Below, piece after piece: positions 1 to 10,319 of a DNA stretch of 64,000 bases (its first letter is position 1; every line of letters starts with the position of its first letter). Position numbers and translations under genes: made by a program. The notes under the pieces are model-generated. The model did no database searches. It saw nothing but the letters and a program-made list of their open reading frames with translations, and had not been told where the DNA came from. Source of the DNA: Clostridia bacterium (GTDB taxonomy: Bacteria > Bacillota > Clostridia > Christensenellales > Borkfalkiaceae); contig JAQYLE010000039.1 in assembly GCA_028720205.1 (NCBI GenBank), forward strand, positions 1 through 64,000, given 5' to 3'.

Positions 1-22
1 TGAAACATAATAGGAAATCCTT

Positions 23-1027
23 TTGTATATTTGTGGTGAATTTATTATAACAGGTTTTTCCTTTTTATGTTTCTTTTTTTATGCCTTTTTACGAAAAATT
101 GTTGAGATATTTTCTCATACCCCAACATTTATTATAGAACCAAAAAAAGTGAACGAACGGATTCTGGCGGTACAGAGAATGCAGGATTATATAGAAACGC
201 ATGCGGAAGAAGAAATAACGCTTGCCGCTCTTTCTGCGCAGGCGATGTTTTCCCCCTGGCACGCGTACCGGCTGTTCTGCCTGTATACGGGGTATACGCC
301 CGCCGCATACGTGCGAAGGTTGAGGTTGGCGCGCGCGGCGAAAAAACTCAAATGCGGAAATTGCCGCGTAATCGACGCGGCGTTCGATTGCGGGTTTGGC
401 AGCGCCGACGGATTTACGCGGGCGTTTTTTAAAGAATTCGGCGTCACCCCTATCGAGTATGCCAGAAATCCCGTACCCGTATCTCTTTTCGTTCCTTACG
501 GCGCAAAATACAAAGAGTTGAAAAAGGAGAACAAAGCAATGAAAGAAGCAAAAACGGTATTCGTGCGGGCGGTGAAAAAACTGCAAAGAAAGGCGATAAT
601 AAAACGCGGCGTAAAAGCCGACGAATATTTTTCGTATTGCGAAGAGGTGGGGTGCGACGTGTGGGGACTGCTTTTAAGCATGGATTCGCTCTGCGGTGAA
701 CCCGTGTGCATGTATCTGCCGCAAAGCATGATAAAACCCGGTACGTCTTTATACGTGCAGGGCGTGGAAACAGAGAAGAATTACGCGGGAAGAGTGCCCG
801 CAGGATTCGACGTGATCGAACTTCCCGAAGCGGAATATCTGGAATTTAAAGGCGAGCCGTTCGAGGAAGAAGAGTACGAAGAGGCGATATTTCAGGTGAA
901 AAAAGCGATGGATAAATTCAACCCCGAACCGATGGGGTATGTGTGGGACGAAAGCAATCCGCGCATTCAGTTAGAACCCCGCGGCGAACGCGGCTATATC
1001 GAACTGAAAGCCGTAAAGAAAATTTAA
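23..1027 (+). CDS. AraC-family transcriptional regulator with C-terminal GyrI-like effector domain
   Basis: ORF with AraC HTH motif (ALSAQAMFSPWHAYRLFCLYTGYTPAAYVRRLRLARAAKKL...AFDCGFGSADGFTRAFFKEFGVTPIEY) plus GyrI-like C-terminus. True start is probably downstream (GTG 149 or ATG 179). Confidence 0.85.
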   Translation: MYICGEFIITGFSFLCFFFYAFLRKIVEIFSHTPTFIIEPKKVNERILAVQRMQDYIETHAEEEITLAALSAQAMFSPWHAYRLFCLYTGYTPAAYVRRLRLARAAKKLKCGNCRVIDAAFDCGFGSADGFTRAFFKEFGVTPIEYARNPVPVSLFVPYGAKYKELKKENKAMKEAKTVFVRAVKKLQRKAIIKRGVKADEYFSYCEEVGCDVWGLLLSMDSLCGEPVCMYLPQSMIKPGTSLYVQGVETEKNYAGRVPAGFDVIELPEAEYLEFKGEPFEEEEYEEAIFQVKKAMDKFNPEPMGYVWDESNPRIQLEPRGERGYIELKAVKKI

Positions 1028-1064
1028 AACGGTAAAAATTAAAACGATAAAAACGCCGAAACAG

Positions 1065-1095
1065 CCGCCGAAAATATCTTCGGCGGTAATTTTTA
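1065..1095 (+). terminator. Rho-independent terminator
   Basis: CCGCCGAA-aatatc-TTCGGCGG followed by taattttt, after the AraC gene. Confidence 0.65.
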
Positions 1096-1188
1096 AAATG
1101 AAAAGAAGTTTAAGCAAAAAGTCGTAAAAAACCGCTCTCGCGGGGATAGCCCGTAAAAACGCCGTTTGGCAATCAAAACAAGAAAATT

Positions 1189-2958
1189 TTACGCATTTCT
1201 TTCGCTTTCATGAGCCGCGGGGGCAACGTATAAAGTTTTATAATCGGTGTACACAACAAACCCCGGCGCGGCTTTTTTCGGTTTTTTCACGTATTTTTTT
1301 TGCGCGTAATCCACCGCGATTTTTTCGCCGTTTTTCGCTTCGGAAAAATACGCGCAGATCTCGGCGGCGGCAAGTAAAACGTTTTGCGGCACGGCTTTGC
1401 CTTCCGTTAAAATACCCACGTGCGCGGAGTGGTATTTCTGCGTGTGCAGCCAGATATCGTCCGCGCCCAGGGAGTGGGTAAGTCGGTCGTTGGAAACGTT
1501 GTTTCTGCCTGCCAGCACGGAAAAACCTTCTATAACGTATTTCCGGAAAGGAACGGCGACTTCTGCTTTTTTCTTCCGCGCTTTTTCCTGCGGCAACAGA
1601 TTAAGAACGCGCAGTTCTTCTTCCGTTTCTTTCAGATCGTCCGCGTTTTCGGCGCTCTGGATGGAAGAAAGAACCGAGCGGAAATAAGAAAGTTCGCGTT
1701 CTTCTTCTTCGCGACGGGGAAGAAGCGCTGCTTTCGTGCGCTTTTCCTTGGCGTACGTTTTAAAATATTTCTGCGCGTTCCGCGCGGGCGAAAGAGTTTT
1801 GTCCAACAAAATTTTTTCTTCTTTGCCCCCCTCGTACCAGTTTTCCGCCGTTAAAAAAGCGTCGCCTTTTTGGATTTTGTAAAGATTCGCGGTAATCAGT
1901 TCGCCTTTCACGCGGTTTGCTTCCGCGTTTTCCGCTTCCTGCAAGCGGCGGTAAATATCCGCCAGATTTTTTTCGTTCTTTTTGATTTTAGCGCCCGTAA
2001 CGGCGGAAAGACGCGCTTTTTTTTCGTTGAACGCTCTGTTTTCGCTGCGCGAAACGTAATAAACGGCTTCCGCTTCGTTTAAAGAATGCGCGGGTTTTAT
2101 AACAACGTTTTCTTCGTTGCACGGAAGAAACGCGAAAAAATCCGTAATCTGTCCGTTTTCTTCGATAAGACAGGGAACAACGGGTTCGTTTTTAAAAAAC
2201 CCGACGAAAAAATCGGGAAAATTTTCAGGCAAAACGCCGCGTTGTTTTGCCTTACGCGCGATATGAAGAGCCGTGGAAGCAGCGATACCCGCCACGTTTA
2301 AAAACAGAAACCGCGCGGCTTCTTCGCCGTAAACGGCGTTTAAAAAGGCATAGTTGTTTTTAACTATACTCCCCTCGTTTTCCGGCAAGGGAGCGGCAAT
2401 CGTCTGCAAAAACGTCCGCCATTTTTCAAAAACCGCTTCTTTGTCGACGGGCGAAACTTTTTCCTGCGGGGCGGGCAAACCGTATTTTGCGCCGGCAAAC
2501 AACGCGCGACCCGATGAATTTTCAAGCGCGGCGCTTTTCAACGCGCCGCAGATTACGCCGTTTTCCGTTAAGATAAGGTTGGAATACTTCCCCATCAATT
2601 CGGCGTACAGCACTTTTTCTCCGCCGGAAAAATCGTTGAAACAAAGAAACGTCAGCGCCAGAATACGCTCGTTTTCCACCTGTTTTACAGAGAGAATCTG
2701 CGCGCCCGAAAGATGTTTTCTGAGCAGCATGCAAAACGGCGGCGGCACAAGCAGAGGGGGCGTTTCCTCGTTCTGCACGCAGACGCGGGCAAAAGAGGCG
2801 TTTGTGTTTAAAACAAGTTTAAGAACGCCTTTTTCGGTGTATATAATTAAGGTAATTTCGTCTTTGTTCGGTTGCGATACGCGGTTGACCTTTCCGCCGC
2901 AAAGAATACGGTTGAGTTCTTCGGCGAGCCTGCGGATATGAAAAGAGTCCTGCGGCAT
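1189..2958 (-). CDS. rqcH: Rqc2/RqcH-type NFACT (fibronectin-binding A-like) protein
   Basis: MPQDSFHIRRLAEELNRILCGGKVNRVSQPNKDEITLIIY...; C-terminal NFACT-R region with DDIWLHTQKYHSAHV. Start placed at MPQDSF, preceded by AGGAGGTGCC. Confidence 0.88.
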   Translation of the reverse strand: MPQDSFHIRRLAEELNRILCGGKVNRVSQPNKDEITLIIYTEKGVLKLVLNTNASFARVCVQNEETPPLLVPPPFCMLLRKHLSGAQILSVKQVENERILALTFLCFNDFSGGEKVLYAELMGKYSNLILTENGVICGALKSAALENSSGRALFAGAKYGLPAPQEKVSPVDKEAVFEKWRTFLQTIAAPLPENEGSIVKNNYAFLNAVYGEEAARFLFLNVAGIAASTALHIARKAKQRGVLPENFPDFFVGFFKNEPVVPCLIEENGQITDFFAFLPCNEENVVIKPAHSLNEAEAVYYVSRSENRAFNEKKARLSAVTGAKIKKNEKNLADIYRRLQEAENAEANRVKGELITANLYKIQKGDAFLTAENWYEGGKEEKILLDKTLSPARNAQKYFKTYAKEKRTKAALLPRREEEERELSYFRSVLSSIQSAENADDLKETEEELRVLNLLPQEKARKKKAEVAVPFRKYVIEGFSVLAGRNNVSNDRLTHSLGADDIWLHTQKYHSAHVGILTEGKAVPQNVLLAAAEICAYFSEAKNGEKIAVDYAQKKYVKKPKKAAPGFVVYTDYKTLYVAPAAHESERNA

Positions 2959-3233
2959 AGCGGCACCTCCTTTATAATTAAGTCGCGCAAAAAACGTAAA
3001 AACGCGTCGAAACGCGCGCGGAAGAAAAAACAATTTTTCTAAATTATAACCGAAAAATCGCGATTTGTAAATAAAATCGCTTTATTTTCTTAAAAGAATA
3101 TGGTAAAATGTATGGAGCAAAAATAAAGAGACGGCGTTTTACAAAAAAAACGAAACGCGCTTTTTTAATATTTTTTATTAAAGGAAAACTTAAAGGAAAA
3201 AAATCAGGAAAAACATCGGGAGAGACAAACACC

Positions 3234-4763
3234 ATGAAGTACACTACAAAAGCAGCAGAAAAAAGCACCGTGAAAATTAAAATGACGTTCGATAAAGACG
3301 AATGGACGGAAGCGCAGACCAAAGCGTACGTAAAAGAACGCGGCAGATTTTCGGTAAACGGGTTCCGTAAAGGCAAAGCGCCCAAAAACGTGATAGAGCA
3401 CGCGTACGGCAAAGGCGTGTTTTACGAGGAAGGGCTGAATATCCTCTTTTCTGAAAACTACGGAAAGATTCTTGAAAAAGAAGCCGAGAACTTCGTATCG
3501 GTCGGCGACCCCGACGTTTCCGTGGACGAACTGGAAGAAGATAAAGTGGTAATAACCGCGACGGTGCCCGTAAAACCCGACGTGAAAATAGCCGCTTATA
3601 AAGGTATGAAAATCACGGGCTACGCGTATAATGTAAAAGACGCGGACGTAGACGCGGAAGTGGAAAAAGTGCGGGAAAGAAACGCGCGCAACGTACCTGT
3701 GGAAGGCAGAGCCGCTCAGAAAGGAGACGTTGCCAACATCGATTTCGTAGGCACGGTAAACGGCGTGAAATTCGAAGGGGGCGAAGCGGAAAAATTCGAC
3801 CTCACTTTGGGAAGCGGACAATTCATTCCCGGGTTTGAAGATCAGGTGATCGGCATGAACGTCGGCGAGAAAAAGGACGTGAACGTCACGTTCCCCGAAA
3901 ATTATCAGGCTGCCGATTTAAAAGGAAAAGCGGCGGTGTTTGCCGTAACGCTCAATTCCCTTTCCGAAAAAGAAAAGCCGGAACTTACCGACGCGTTCAT
4001 CAAAGAAGCGACGGGCAGCGAAACGGTGGAAGCGTATAGACAAAAGACGAAAGAACGTTTGCAGCGGCAGGCGGATTCCCGCGCGATCGACGATACCGAA
4101 AACGCGATTTTAAACGAAATCGCAAAGGGCGCGGAAGCGGAAATTCCTCAGGCGATGATCGAAACGGAAATCGACAATCTTGTAAAGCGGTTCGAATATC
4201 AACTGATGTATCAGGGCTTGAAGTTAGACGATTATCTCGGCTATATCAAAACGACGAAAGAAGAGTTCCGTAAAAATTACGAGGACGCGGCAAAGCAGAA
4301 CGTTTTAAAGCAACTGATTATTTCCAAAATCATCAAAGACGAGAAAATCGAAGCGGACGAATCGGAAGTTAAAGAAAAGATCGCGAAACAGGCTGAATCC
4401 GTGGGCAAGAGCGCGGAAGAATACGAAAAAACGATCGATCCCCGTCAGGTAGATTACATTAAAAACGATATTATCGTTACGAAACTGTTCGACTTTTTGA
4501 AGGAGAACAACGATATGACCTATTCCGACGGCACGCAGACGACGGAAGAGCAAAAAGCGGAAGAAAAAACGGAAGAAAAAGCGGAAGAAAAAGCAGCCGT
4601 GAAGAAACCCGCCGCGAAAAAGACGACGGCAAAAAAAGCCGAATCGACGGCTACCAAAGAGGAGTCGGAAGTAACGAAGGACGGGGAAGAAGCGAAAAAG
4701 AGCGGCGGCAGAAAATGCGGCGCGAAGAAAACCGCGGAAAAAAAGACAACCGACGCCGAGTAA
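3234..4763 (+). CDS. tig: Trigger factor (peptidyl-prolyl isomerase chaperone) with Lys/Ala/Glu-rich C-terminal tail
   Basis: FKBP-type core (KGDVANIDFVGTVNGVKFEGGEAEKFDLTLGSGQFIPGFEDQVIGM); start at MKYTTKAAEK. The ORF-track extension to 3108 is unsupported. Confidence 0.93.
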   Translation: MKYTTKAAEKSTVKIKMTFDKDEWTEAQTKAYVKERGRFSVNGFRKGKAPKNVIEHAYGKGVFYEEGLNILFSENYGKILEKEAENFVSVGDPDVSVDELEEDKVVITATVPVKPDVKIAAYKGMKITGYAYNVKDADVDAEVEKVRERNARNVPVEGRAAQKGDVANIDFVGTVNGVKFEGGEAEKFDLTLGSGQFIPGFEDQVIGMNVGEKKDVNVTFPENYQAADLKGKAAVFAVTLNSLSEKEKPELTDAFIKEATGSETVEAYRQKTKERLQRQADSRAIDDTENAILNEIAKGAEAEIPQAMIETEIDNLVKRFEYQLMYQGLKLDDYLGYIKTTKEEFRKNYEDAAKQNVLKQLIISKIIKDEKIEADESEVKEKIAKQAESVGKSAEEYEKTIDPRQVDYIKNDIIVTKLFDFLKENNDMTYSDGTQTTEEQKAEEKTEEKAEEKAAVKKPAAKKTTAKKAESTATKEESEVTKDGEEAKKSGGRKCGAKKTAEKKTTDAE

Positions 4764-4830
4764 AACCCGGCAGCCGGAGAGAAAAACGCTTCTAAGAAGG
4801 TAAAACGAGAAAAATTTTCGGAGGAAGTCA

Positions 4831-5424
4831 ATGAAAGAGAAAAACGTGCTGATCCCCTACGTTGTAGAACGCACGAGCGCGGGCGAAAGATCGTACGATC
4901 TGTATTCCCGTCTGCTGGACGACCGCATCGTATTTTTAAGCGGCGAAATCGACGACGCGCTGGCGAATACCGTAGTGGCGCAACTCATCTATCTGGAAGG
5001 GAAAGAACCGGGAAAGGATATTTCTCTGTACATCAACTCTCCGGGCGGTTCCGTTTCGGCGGGAATGGCGATTTACGATACGATGAATTACGTGAAGTGC
5101 GACGTTTCCACCATCTGCATAGGCATGGCGGCGAGCATGGGCGCGTTTTTGCTTTCCAGCGGCGCAAAAGGCAAGCGGTACGCTCTTCCCAATTCCGAAA
5201 TTATGATTCATCAACCCCTCGGCGGCGCGCAAGGTCAGGCAAGCGATATAAAAATTCAGGCGGAACACATTCTGCGCACCAAGGCGAAACTCAACCGCAT
5301 TCTTGCCGAAAACACGGGAAAAGATTTATCGGTGATTGAAAAGGATACCGACCGCGACAACTATATGTCCGCAGACGAGGCGCGCGAATACGGACTGATC
5401 GATAAGGTTTTTGTAAGGCGATAA
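4831..5424 (+). CDS. clpP: ATP-dependent Clp protease proteolytic subunit
   Basis: [52 protein letters not shown] ggagga. Confidence 0.97.
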   Translation: MKEKNVLIPYVVERTSAGERSYDLYSRLLDDRIVFLSGEIDDALANTVVAQLIYLEGKEPGKDISLYINSPGGSVSAGMAIYDTMNYVKCDVSTICIGMAASMGAFLLSSGAKGKRYALPNSEIMIHQPLGGAQGQASDIKIQAEHILRTKAKLNRILAENTGKDLSVIEKDTDRDNYMSADEAREYGLIDKVFVRR

Positions 5425-5603
5425 CGTTACGGCGTAAAACACAGATCTGTTCCCGCCGCAAAACGCGCGGGAGAGGAACGCGCAACTTCCGGAAATGAGT
5501 CAGGGAAGATTGCGCGCTCCGTTATTATAAAAGGTTATCGTGACGGCGCGGTTTTGCGCTTTGCGCTTTTGTGTGCAAAGCGGCATTGTAAGGAGGTAAA
5601 ACT

Positions 5604-6839
5604 ATGGCGGAAAAAGAAAGACACTGTTCCTTTTGCGGGAAGAAAGAAAGCGAAGTGAGGCAACTCATCGCCTCGCCCGAAGGAACGTTTATCTGTGAAA
5701 ATTGCGTGGAAATCTGCAAGACGATGCTGGACGAAGCGTTGGAAAAGGACGGGGACGAAAACGCCGCCGTGCCTTTGAAAAAACCGGCGGAATTAAAAGC
5801 CGAACTGGATAAATATATCGTGGGGCAGGATAAGGCGAAACGCGTGCTTTCGGTGGCGGTGTACAATCACTATAAGCGCATCAATTCGCTTGCGGATAAA
5901 AAAGACGACGACGTGGAGATTGAAAAGAGCAATATTCTGCTTCTCGGCCCTACGGGCAGCGGAAAAACGCTGCTTGCCAAAACGCTGGCAAAAATTTTAA
6001 ACGTGCCCTTTGCCGCGGCGGACGCTACCACGCTTACCGAAGCGGGCTACGTGGGCGAGGACGTGGAAAATATTCTGTTAAAACTCATTCAGAACGCCGA
6101 CTACGACGTTTCGCGCGCGCAACGGGGTATTATTTATATCGACGAAATCGATAAAATCGCGCGCAAAGGCGAAAACGTATCCATTACGCGCGACGTTTCG
6201 GGCGAGGGCGTGCAGCAGGCTCTTTTGAAAATCATCGAAAGCACGGTGGCTTCCGTGCCTCCGCAGGGCGGCAGAAAGCACCCGCAGCAGGAATGTCTGC
6301 GTATCGATACTACCAATATCCTCTTTATCTGCGGCGGCGCGTTCGTGGGGTTGGATAAAATCGTGGCTTCCAGAAAGGACGATACCACTCTCGGCTTCGG
6401 CGGAAAGGTACGCCTTGGAAAAGACGAAGTGGATTATTCCGCGTTAGAGGACGTAAAGCCGCAGGATCTTACCAGGTTCGGCCTGATTCCCGAATTCGTG
6501 GGCAGACTTCCCATCGTGGTGAATTTAAACCCGTTGGACGAGGAAGCGCTGGTAAAAATTCTCACCGAGCCGAAAAACGCGATTATCAAGCAATATCAGA
6601 AACTCGTGGCGCTGGACGGCGTGAAATTAACCGTGGAAGACGATGCGGTGCGCGAAATCGCGCAGACGGCGATACGCCTGAAAACGGGCGCGCGCGGGTT
6701 GCGTACGATTATAGAAGGCGTGATGACGGGCGTGATGTACAAAATTCCTTCGGAAACGGACGTGGAGGAAGTGATTATTACCAAAGAGTGTCTGACAAAC
6801 GGCGCGGAACCCGTGCTGGTGTATAAAAAATCGGCGTAA
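5604..6839 (+). CDS. clpX: ATP-dependent Clp protease ATP-binding subunit ClpX
   Basis: Zn-finger CSFCGKKES...CENCVEIC; Walker [28 protein letters not shown]. Confidence 0.97.
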   Translation: MAEKERHCSFCGKKESEVRQLIASPEGTFICENCVEICKTMLDEALEKDGDENAAVPLKKPAELKAELDKYIVGQDKAKRVLSVAVYNHYKRINSLADKKDDDVEIEKSNILLLGPTGSGKTLLAKTLAKILNVPFAAADATTLTEAGYVGEDVENILLKLIQNADYDVSRAQRGIIYIDEIDKIARKGENVSITRDVSGEGVQQALLKIIESTVASVPPQGGRKHPQQECLRIDTTNILFICGGAFVGLDKIVASRKDDTTLGFGGKVRLGKDEVDYSALEDVKPQDLTRFGLIPEFVGRLPIVVNLNPLDEEALVKILTEPKNAIIKQYQKLVALDGVKLTVEDDAVREIAQTAIRLKTGARGLRTIIEGVMTGVMYKIPSETDVEEVIITKECLTNGAEPVLVYKKSA

Positions 6840-6881
6840 CGCCGCTTTGTAATAAAAGGCAATAAAAGGCGCAACGAAAAA

Positions 6882-6921
6882 AAGGACTTTCTTAACAGAC
6901 AAAAGGAAGTTCTTTTTGTTT
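6882..6921 (+). terminator. Terminator after clpX
   Basis: AAGGACTTTC / GGAAGTTCTT stem (two G-U pairs) followed by tttttgttt. Confidence 0.6.
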
Positions 6922-7094
6922 AAAAAACGCGGTTTTTCCGCCCCCGTTCCCCTGGTTTTTCCGACAAAAAGAAAAAAAGAGACGAAAAAAACGAGGCGGT
7001 TTTTCAAGGCGATAACGCGTAAGATAGCAAATCCGCAAAAATCCGGGACAAACCGCCTGTTTAAAAGACGGGCGGGCGGGGTAAAAATAATTAT

Positions 7095-9512
7095 ATGGAA
7101 AAGAATACGAAAAAGAAAAAAACAGTACTCCCCGTCGTACCGCTGCGCGGGAAAGTGGCGTTTCCCGATACGCTGCTTACGTTCGACGCGGGCAGAAAAG
7201 GCACGATCGAGGCGATAAAGCAATCGTCCGCGCAATTTAACGGCGAACTGTTGATCTGCACGCAGAAAGATACCGATAAAAACGAGATTTCCGCCGAGGA
7301 TATGTACTCTGTAGGTACGTTGGTGGAAGTAAAGCAGGCAACCAATCTGCCGGGCGGCGCGGTGCGCGTTCTGGCGGAAGGAAAACGCCGCATGAAAGTA
7401 AAAGAGTTTTCGCAAAACGAATGTTTTTATGCGGAGTGCGTTCCGCTTGCCCCGGTTCACGGCGACGCGGTGATTGAAGAGGCGTATTTCCGCTCTGCGC
7501 GGGCGCTTGTTTCCGACGTGCTTTCTTCCGACGGAAAAATCAGCCGGGAAACGGCGGCAAAACTGGAAATCTGCACCGACGCGGACGAATACGTGAATGC
7601 GGTGGTAAACTCCATGCGCGTACGGCTGGACGTGAAGCAGGCGATTTTAGAAGAAACCGACGTGGTGGAACGGCTGAAAATGCTGGAACGCTGTTTAAAC
7701 GACGAATTGGAAATAGCCAAAATAGAAAAACGTATTTCTTCCGTGGTAAGGCAGAATATCGAACGTTCGCAGAAAGACTATTATCTTCGCGAACAACTCA
7801 AAGCCATTCACGGGGAACTGGGCGACGACGGCAAAGAACAGGATTTGTACCGCCAAAAAATCGAGAAGAAAAATCTCCCCGATTACATGAAAGAAAAGTG
7901 CCTGAAAGAAATCGACCGCATGGGAAAAATGCAGCCGTCCTCTCCCGAATACACCGTAATTACGGGGTATCTGGACTGGGTGCTGGATCTGCCCTGGACG
8001 GAGGAGACGAAAGACACCGAAAAACTTTCCGACGCAACGGCGATTTTAGAAGAGGACCACTACGCGTTGGAAAAAATAAAAGAGCGTATCTGCGAATATC
8101 TGGCGGTTCTGAAACTGACGGGCAATATGAACGCGCCTATTTTGTGCTTTGTTGGTCCTCCCGGGGTGGGGAAAACCAGCATCGCGCGTTCGATTGCGCG
8201 CGCGCTGAACAGAAAATTCGTGCGGATGAGCCTCGGCGGCGTAAAAGACGAAGCGGAAATCCGCGGACACCGCCGCACTTATATCGGCGCGATGCCGGGG
8301 CGGATTTTGTACGCGATGAAGAACGCGGGCAGCGTTAACCCCGTGTTTTTGCTTGACGAAATAGATAAAATATCTTCGGATATGCGCGGCGATCCCGCAA
8401 GCGCGCTGTTGGAAGTGCTCGATCCGGAGCAGAATTCCACGTTCCGCGACCGCTACCTCGAAGAGCCGTACGATTTATCGAAAGTGCTGTTCATCACCAC
8501 CGCGAATTCGCTGGATACCATTCCCGCGCCGTTGCTTGACAGAATGGAAGTAATACAACTTTCCGGCTACACGCAGGAAGAAAAAAAGGAAATAGCAAAG
8601 CGGTATCTTATTCCCAAACAACTGAAAAACAACGGATTGAGCGCGCACGACGTAACTTTCAGCGACGGGGCGATCCGCGCCGTTATCGAAGGATACACTA
8701 TGGAAGCGGGCGTGCGCTCTCTGGAACGCACCGTGGGCGCAATCTGCCGCAAGGTTGCGCTTGCCGTGGCGGATCAAAGCGAGAGCGAACGCAAAAAGAC
8801 GAGCGTTACGGCGGAGAGTGTGGAAAAATATCTCGGCGCGCCGAGGTATACGAAAAACGGCGTGAACAAAAAACCAGAAACCGGCGCTGCCGTAGGGCTT
8901 GCCTGGACGAGCGCGGGCGGCGTTACGCTTACCGTGGAAGCCACGATAGTCAGGGGCAAGGGAGAAGTGCGATTAACGGGGAAACTCGGCGACGTTATGA
9001 AAGAATCCGCGCTTGCCGCCATTACCTTTATTCGTTCGCACGCGGCGAGATACGGAATAAACGAGCAGGCGTTTGAAACCTCCGACGTGCATATTCACGT
9101 GCCCGAAGGCGCTACGCCGAAAGACGGCCCTTCGGCGGGCATTACCATGGCGACCGCCGTGCTTTCGGCTTTTCTGAATGCGCCCGTAAAAAAAAGCGTG
9201 GCGATGACGGGCGAAATTACTTTGCGGGGCAAGGTGCTGCCCATCGGTGGATTGAAAGAAAAGGCGCTTGCCGCGCGGCGCGCGGGAATCAAACGGGTGA
9301 TTATTCCCGCGGAAAACAAAAAAGACTTAGAAGAATTGCCCGAAACGGCGAAAAACGAAATTACGTTTCTGCCTGTTTCCGATGCCGAGGAGGCGTTTAA
9401 AGAGGCGATTATAGGCTTTAAGGTCTATGCGGAAAAACCGCAAAAAAAACAATTGAAAGCCCAACCCGAAGGCGACGAGTTTTCCGCGCACAGGCACGGC
9501 ATCACCTGCTGA
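7095..9512 (+). CDS. lon: ATP-dependent protease La (LonA)
   Basis: GPPGVGKTSIARSIARALNRKFVRMSLGGVKDEAEIRGHRRTYIGAMPGRI; catalytic region PKDGPSAGITMATAVLSA. Confidence 0.97.
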   Translation: MEKNTKKKKTVLPVVPLRGKVAFPDTLLTFDAGRKGTIEAIKQSSAQFNGELLICTQKDTDKNEISAEDMYSVGTLVEVKQATNLPGGAVRVLAEGKRRMKVKEFSQNECFYAECVPLAPVHGDAVIEEAYFRSARALVSDVLSSDGKISRETAAKLEICTDADEYVNAVVNSMRVRLDVKQAILEETDVVERLKMLERCLNDELEIAKIEKRISSVVRQNIERSQKDYYLREQLKAIHGELGDDGKEQDLYRQKIEKKNLPDYMKEKCLKEIDRMGKMQPSSPEYTVITGYLDWVLDLPWTEETKDTEKLSDATAILEEDHYALEKIKERICEYLAVLKLTGNMNAPILCFVGPPGVGKTSIARSIARALNRKFVRMSLGGVKDEAEIRGHRRTYIGAMPGRILYAMKNAGSVNPVFLLDEIDKISSDMRGDPASALLEVLDPEQNSTFRDRYLEEPYDLSKVLFITTANSLDTIPAPLLDRMEVIQLSGYTQEEKKEIAKRYLIPKQLKNNGLSAHDVTFSDGAIRAVIEGYTMEAGVRSLERTVGAICRKVALAVADQSESERKKTSVTAESVEKYLGAPRYTKNGVNKKPETGAAVGLAWTSAGGVTLTVEATIVRGKGEVRLTGKLGDVMKESALAAITFIRSHAARYGINEQAFETSDVHIHVPEGATPKDGPSAGITMATAVLSAFLNAPVKKSVAMTGEITLRGKVLPIGGLKEKALAARRAGIKRVIIPAENKKDLEELPETAKNEITFLPVSDAEEAFKEAIIGFKVYAEKPQKKQLKAQPEGDEFSAHRHGITC

Positions 9513-9566
9513 ATATATCGCCCGAAAACAAAAACGCGCGCGGAGTAAACGTCGAGGAGAACGAAT

Positions 9567-10241
9567 ATGGAAGATACGCCGTTAAAAATAAAAAACGCCG
9601 CGTTTATTACGTCGGCGGCAACCGCGGCGCAGTTTTTAAAAACGGGGAAGCCGTTAATAGCCGTCTGCGGTAAATCAAACGTGGGCAAAAGCACGTTTAT
9701 CAACATGCTGGCGGGGCAGAAACGTCTTGCCAGAACAAGCGCGGCGCCGGGGCGCACGAGGCTGGTGAATTATTTCGACTTCGGGCAATTTATTCTCGCC
9801 GACCTGCCCGGGTACGGCTATGCGGAAGTTTCTAAGGCGGAAAAAGCCAAATGGTCGAAAACGCTCGACGCTTTTTTCGGGCAGAAAAGCCGCCTTGCGC
9901 ATGTGTTTCTGCTGCTCGATTGCCGGCACGACCCCACCGCCGAAGATTTGCAGATGCTCAATTACCTCAACTACCACATCGTGCCCTTTACCGCGGTTCT
10001 TACCAAAACGGATAAACTTTCTAAAATGAAACTGAAAGAACAGACGGTGAAGATCGCCGCGAAAGCGGGGCTTGCAGCGGGTAACGTTATCGCCACCAGC
10101 GGCGAAACGCGCGCGGGAAAAGATGAAATTCTGCAAAAAATCGCGCGGATTATCGCGTTGCAAACCGAGCGCGCCAAAAGCGACGGGGAAACAAACAAGA
10201 TAACCGAACCGAACGGAACGGAACAAGCCGCAAACGAATAA
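9567..10241 (+). CDS. engB: Ribosome-biogenesis GTPase YsxC/EngB
   Basis: AVCGKSNVGKSTFINMLAGQKRLARTSAAPGRTRLVNYF; DLPGYGYAEVSKAEKAKW; TKTDKL. Confidence 0.95.
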   Translation: MEDTPLKIKNAAFITSAATAAQFLKTGKPLIAVCGKSNVGKSTFINMLAGQKRLARTSAAPGRTRLVNYFDFGQFILADLPGYGYAEVSKAEKAKWSKTLDAFFGQKSRLAHVFLLLDCRHDPTAEDLQMLNYLNYHIVPFTAVLTKTDKLSKMKLKEQTVKIAAKAGLAAGNVIATSGETRAGKDEILQKIARIIALQTERAKSDGETNKITEPNGTEQAANE

Positions 10242-10267
10242 AAACGCGCCTGTAACGAGATAAAACA

Positions 10268-10300
10268 AACCGACCGCAAAATATATCGCGGTCGGTTATT
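10268..10300. terminator. Bidirectional terminator between convergent engB and ABC gene
   Basis: AACCGACCGC-aaaatatatc-GCGGTCGGTT between convergent genes. Confidence 0.7.
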
Positions 10301-10319
10301 TCGTTGCGACAAGAGGCGA

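Noticed and set aside
3108-3233. 42-aa N-terminal extension of trigger factor in the ORF track
   Set aside because: Lys/Arg-rich non-homologous leader; trigger factor begins MKYTTKAAEKSTVKI at 3234.
6627-7460. 277-aa minus-strand ORF across the clpX-lon junction
   Set aside because: Antisense to two confident genes and a terminator; low-complexity shadow ORF.
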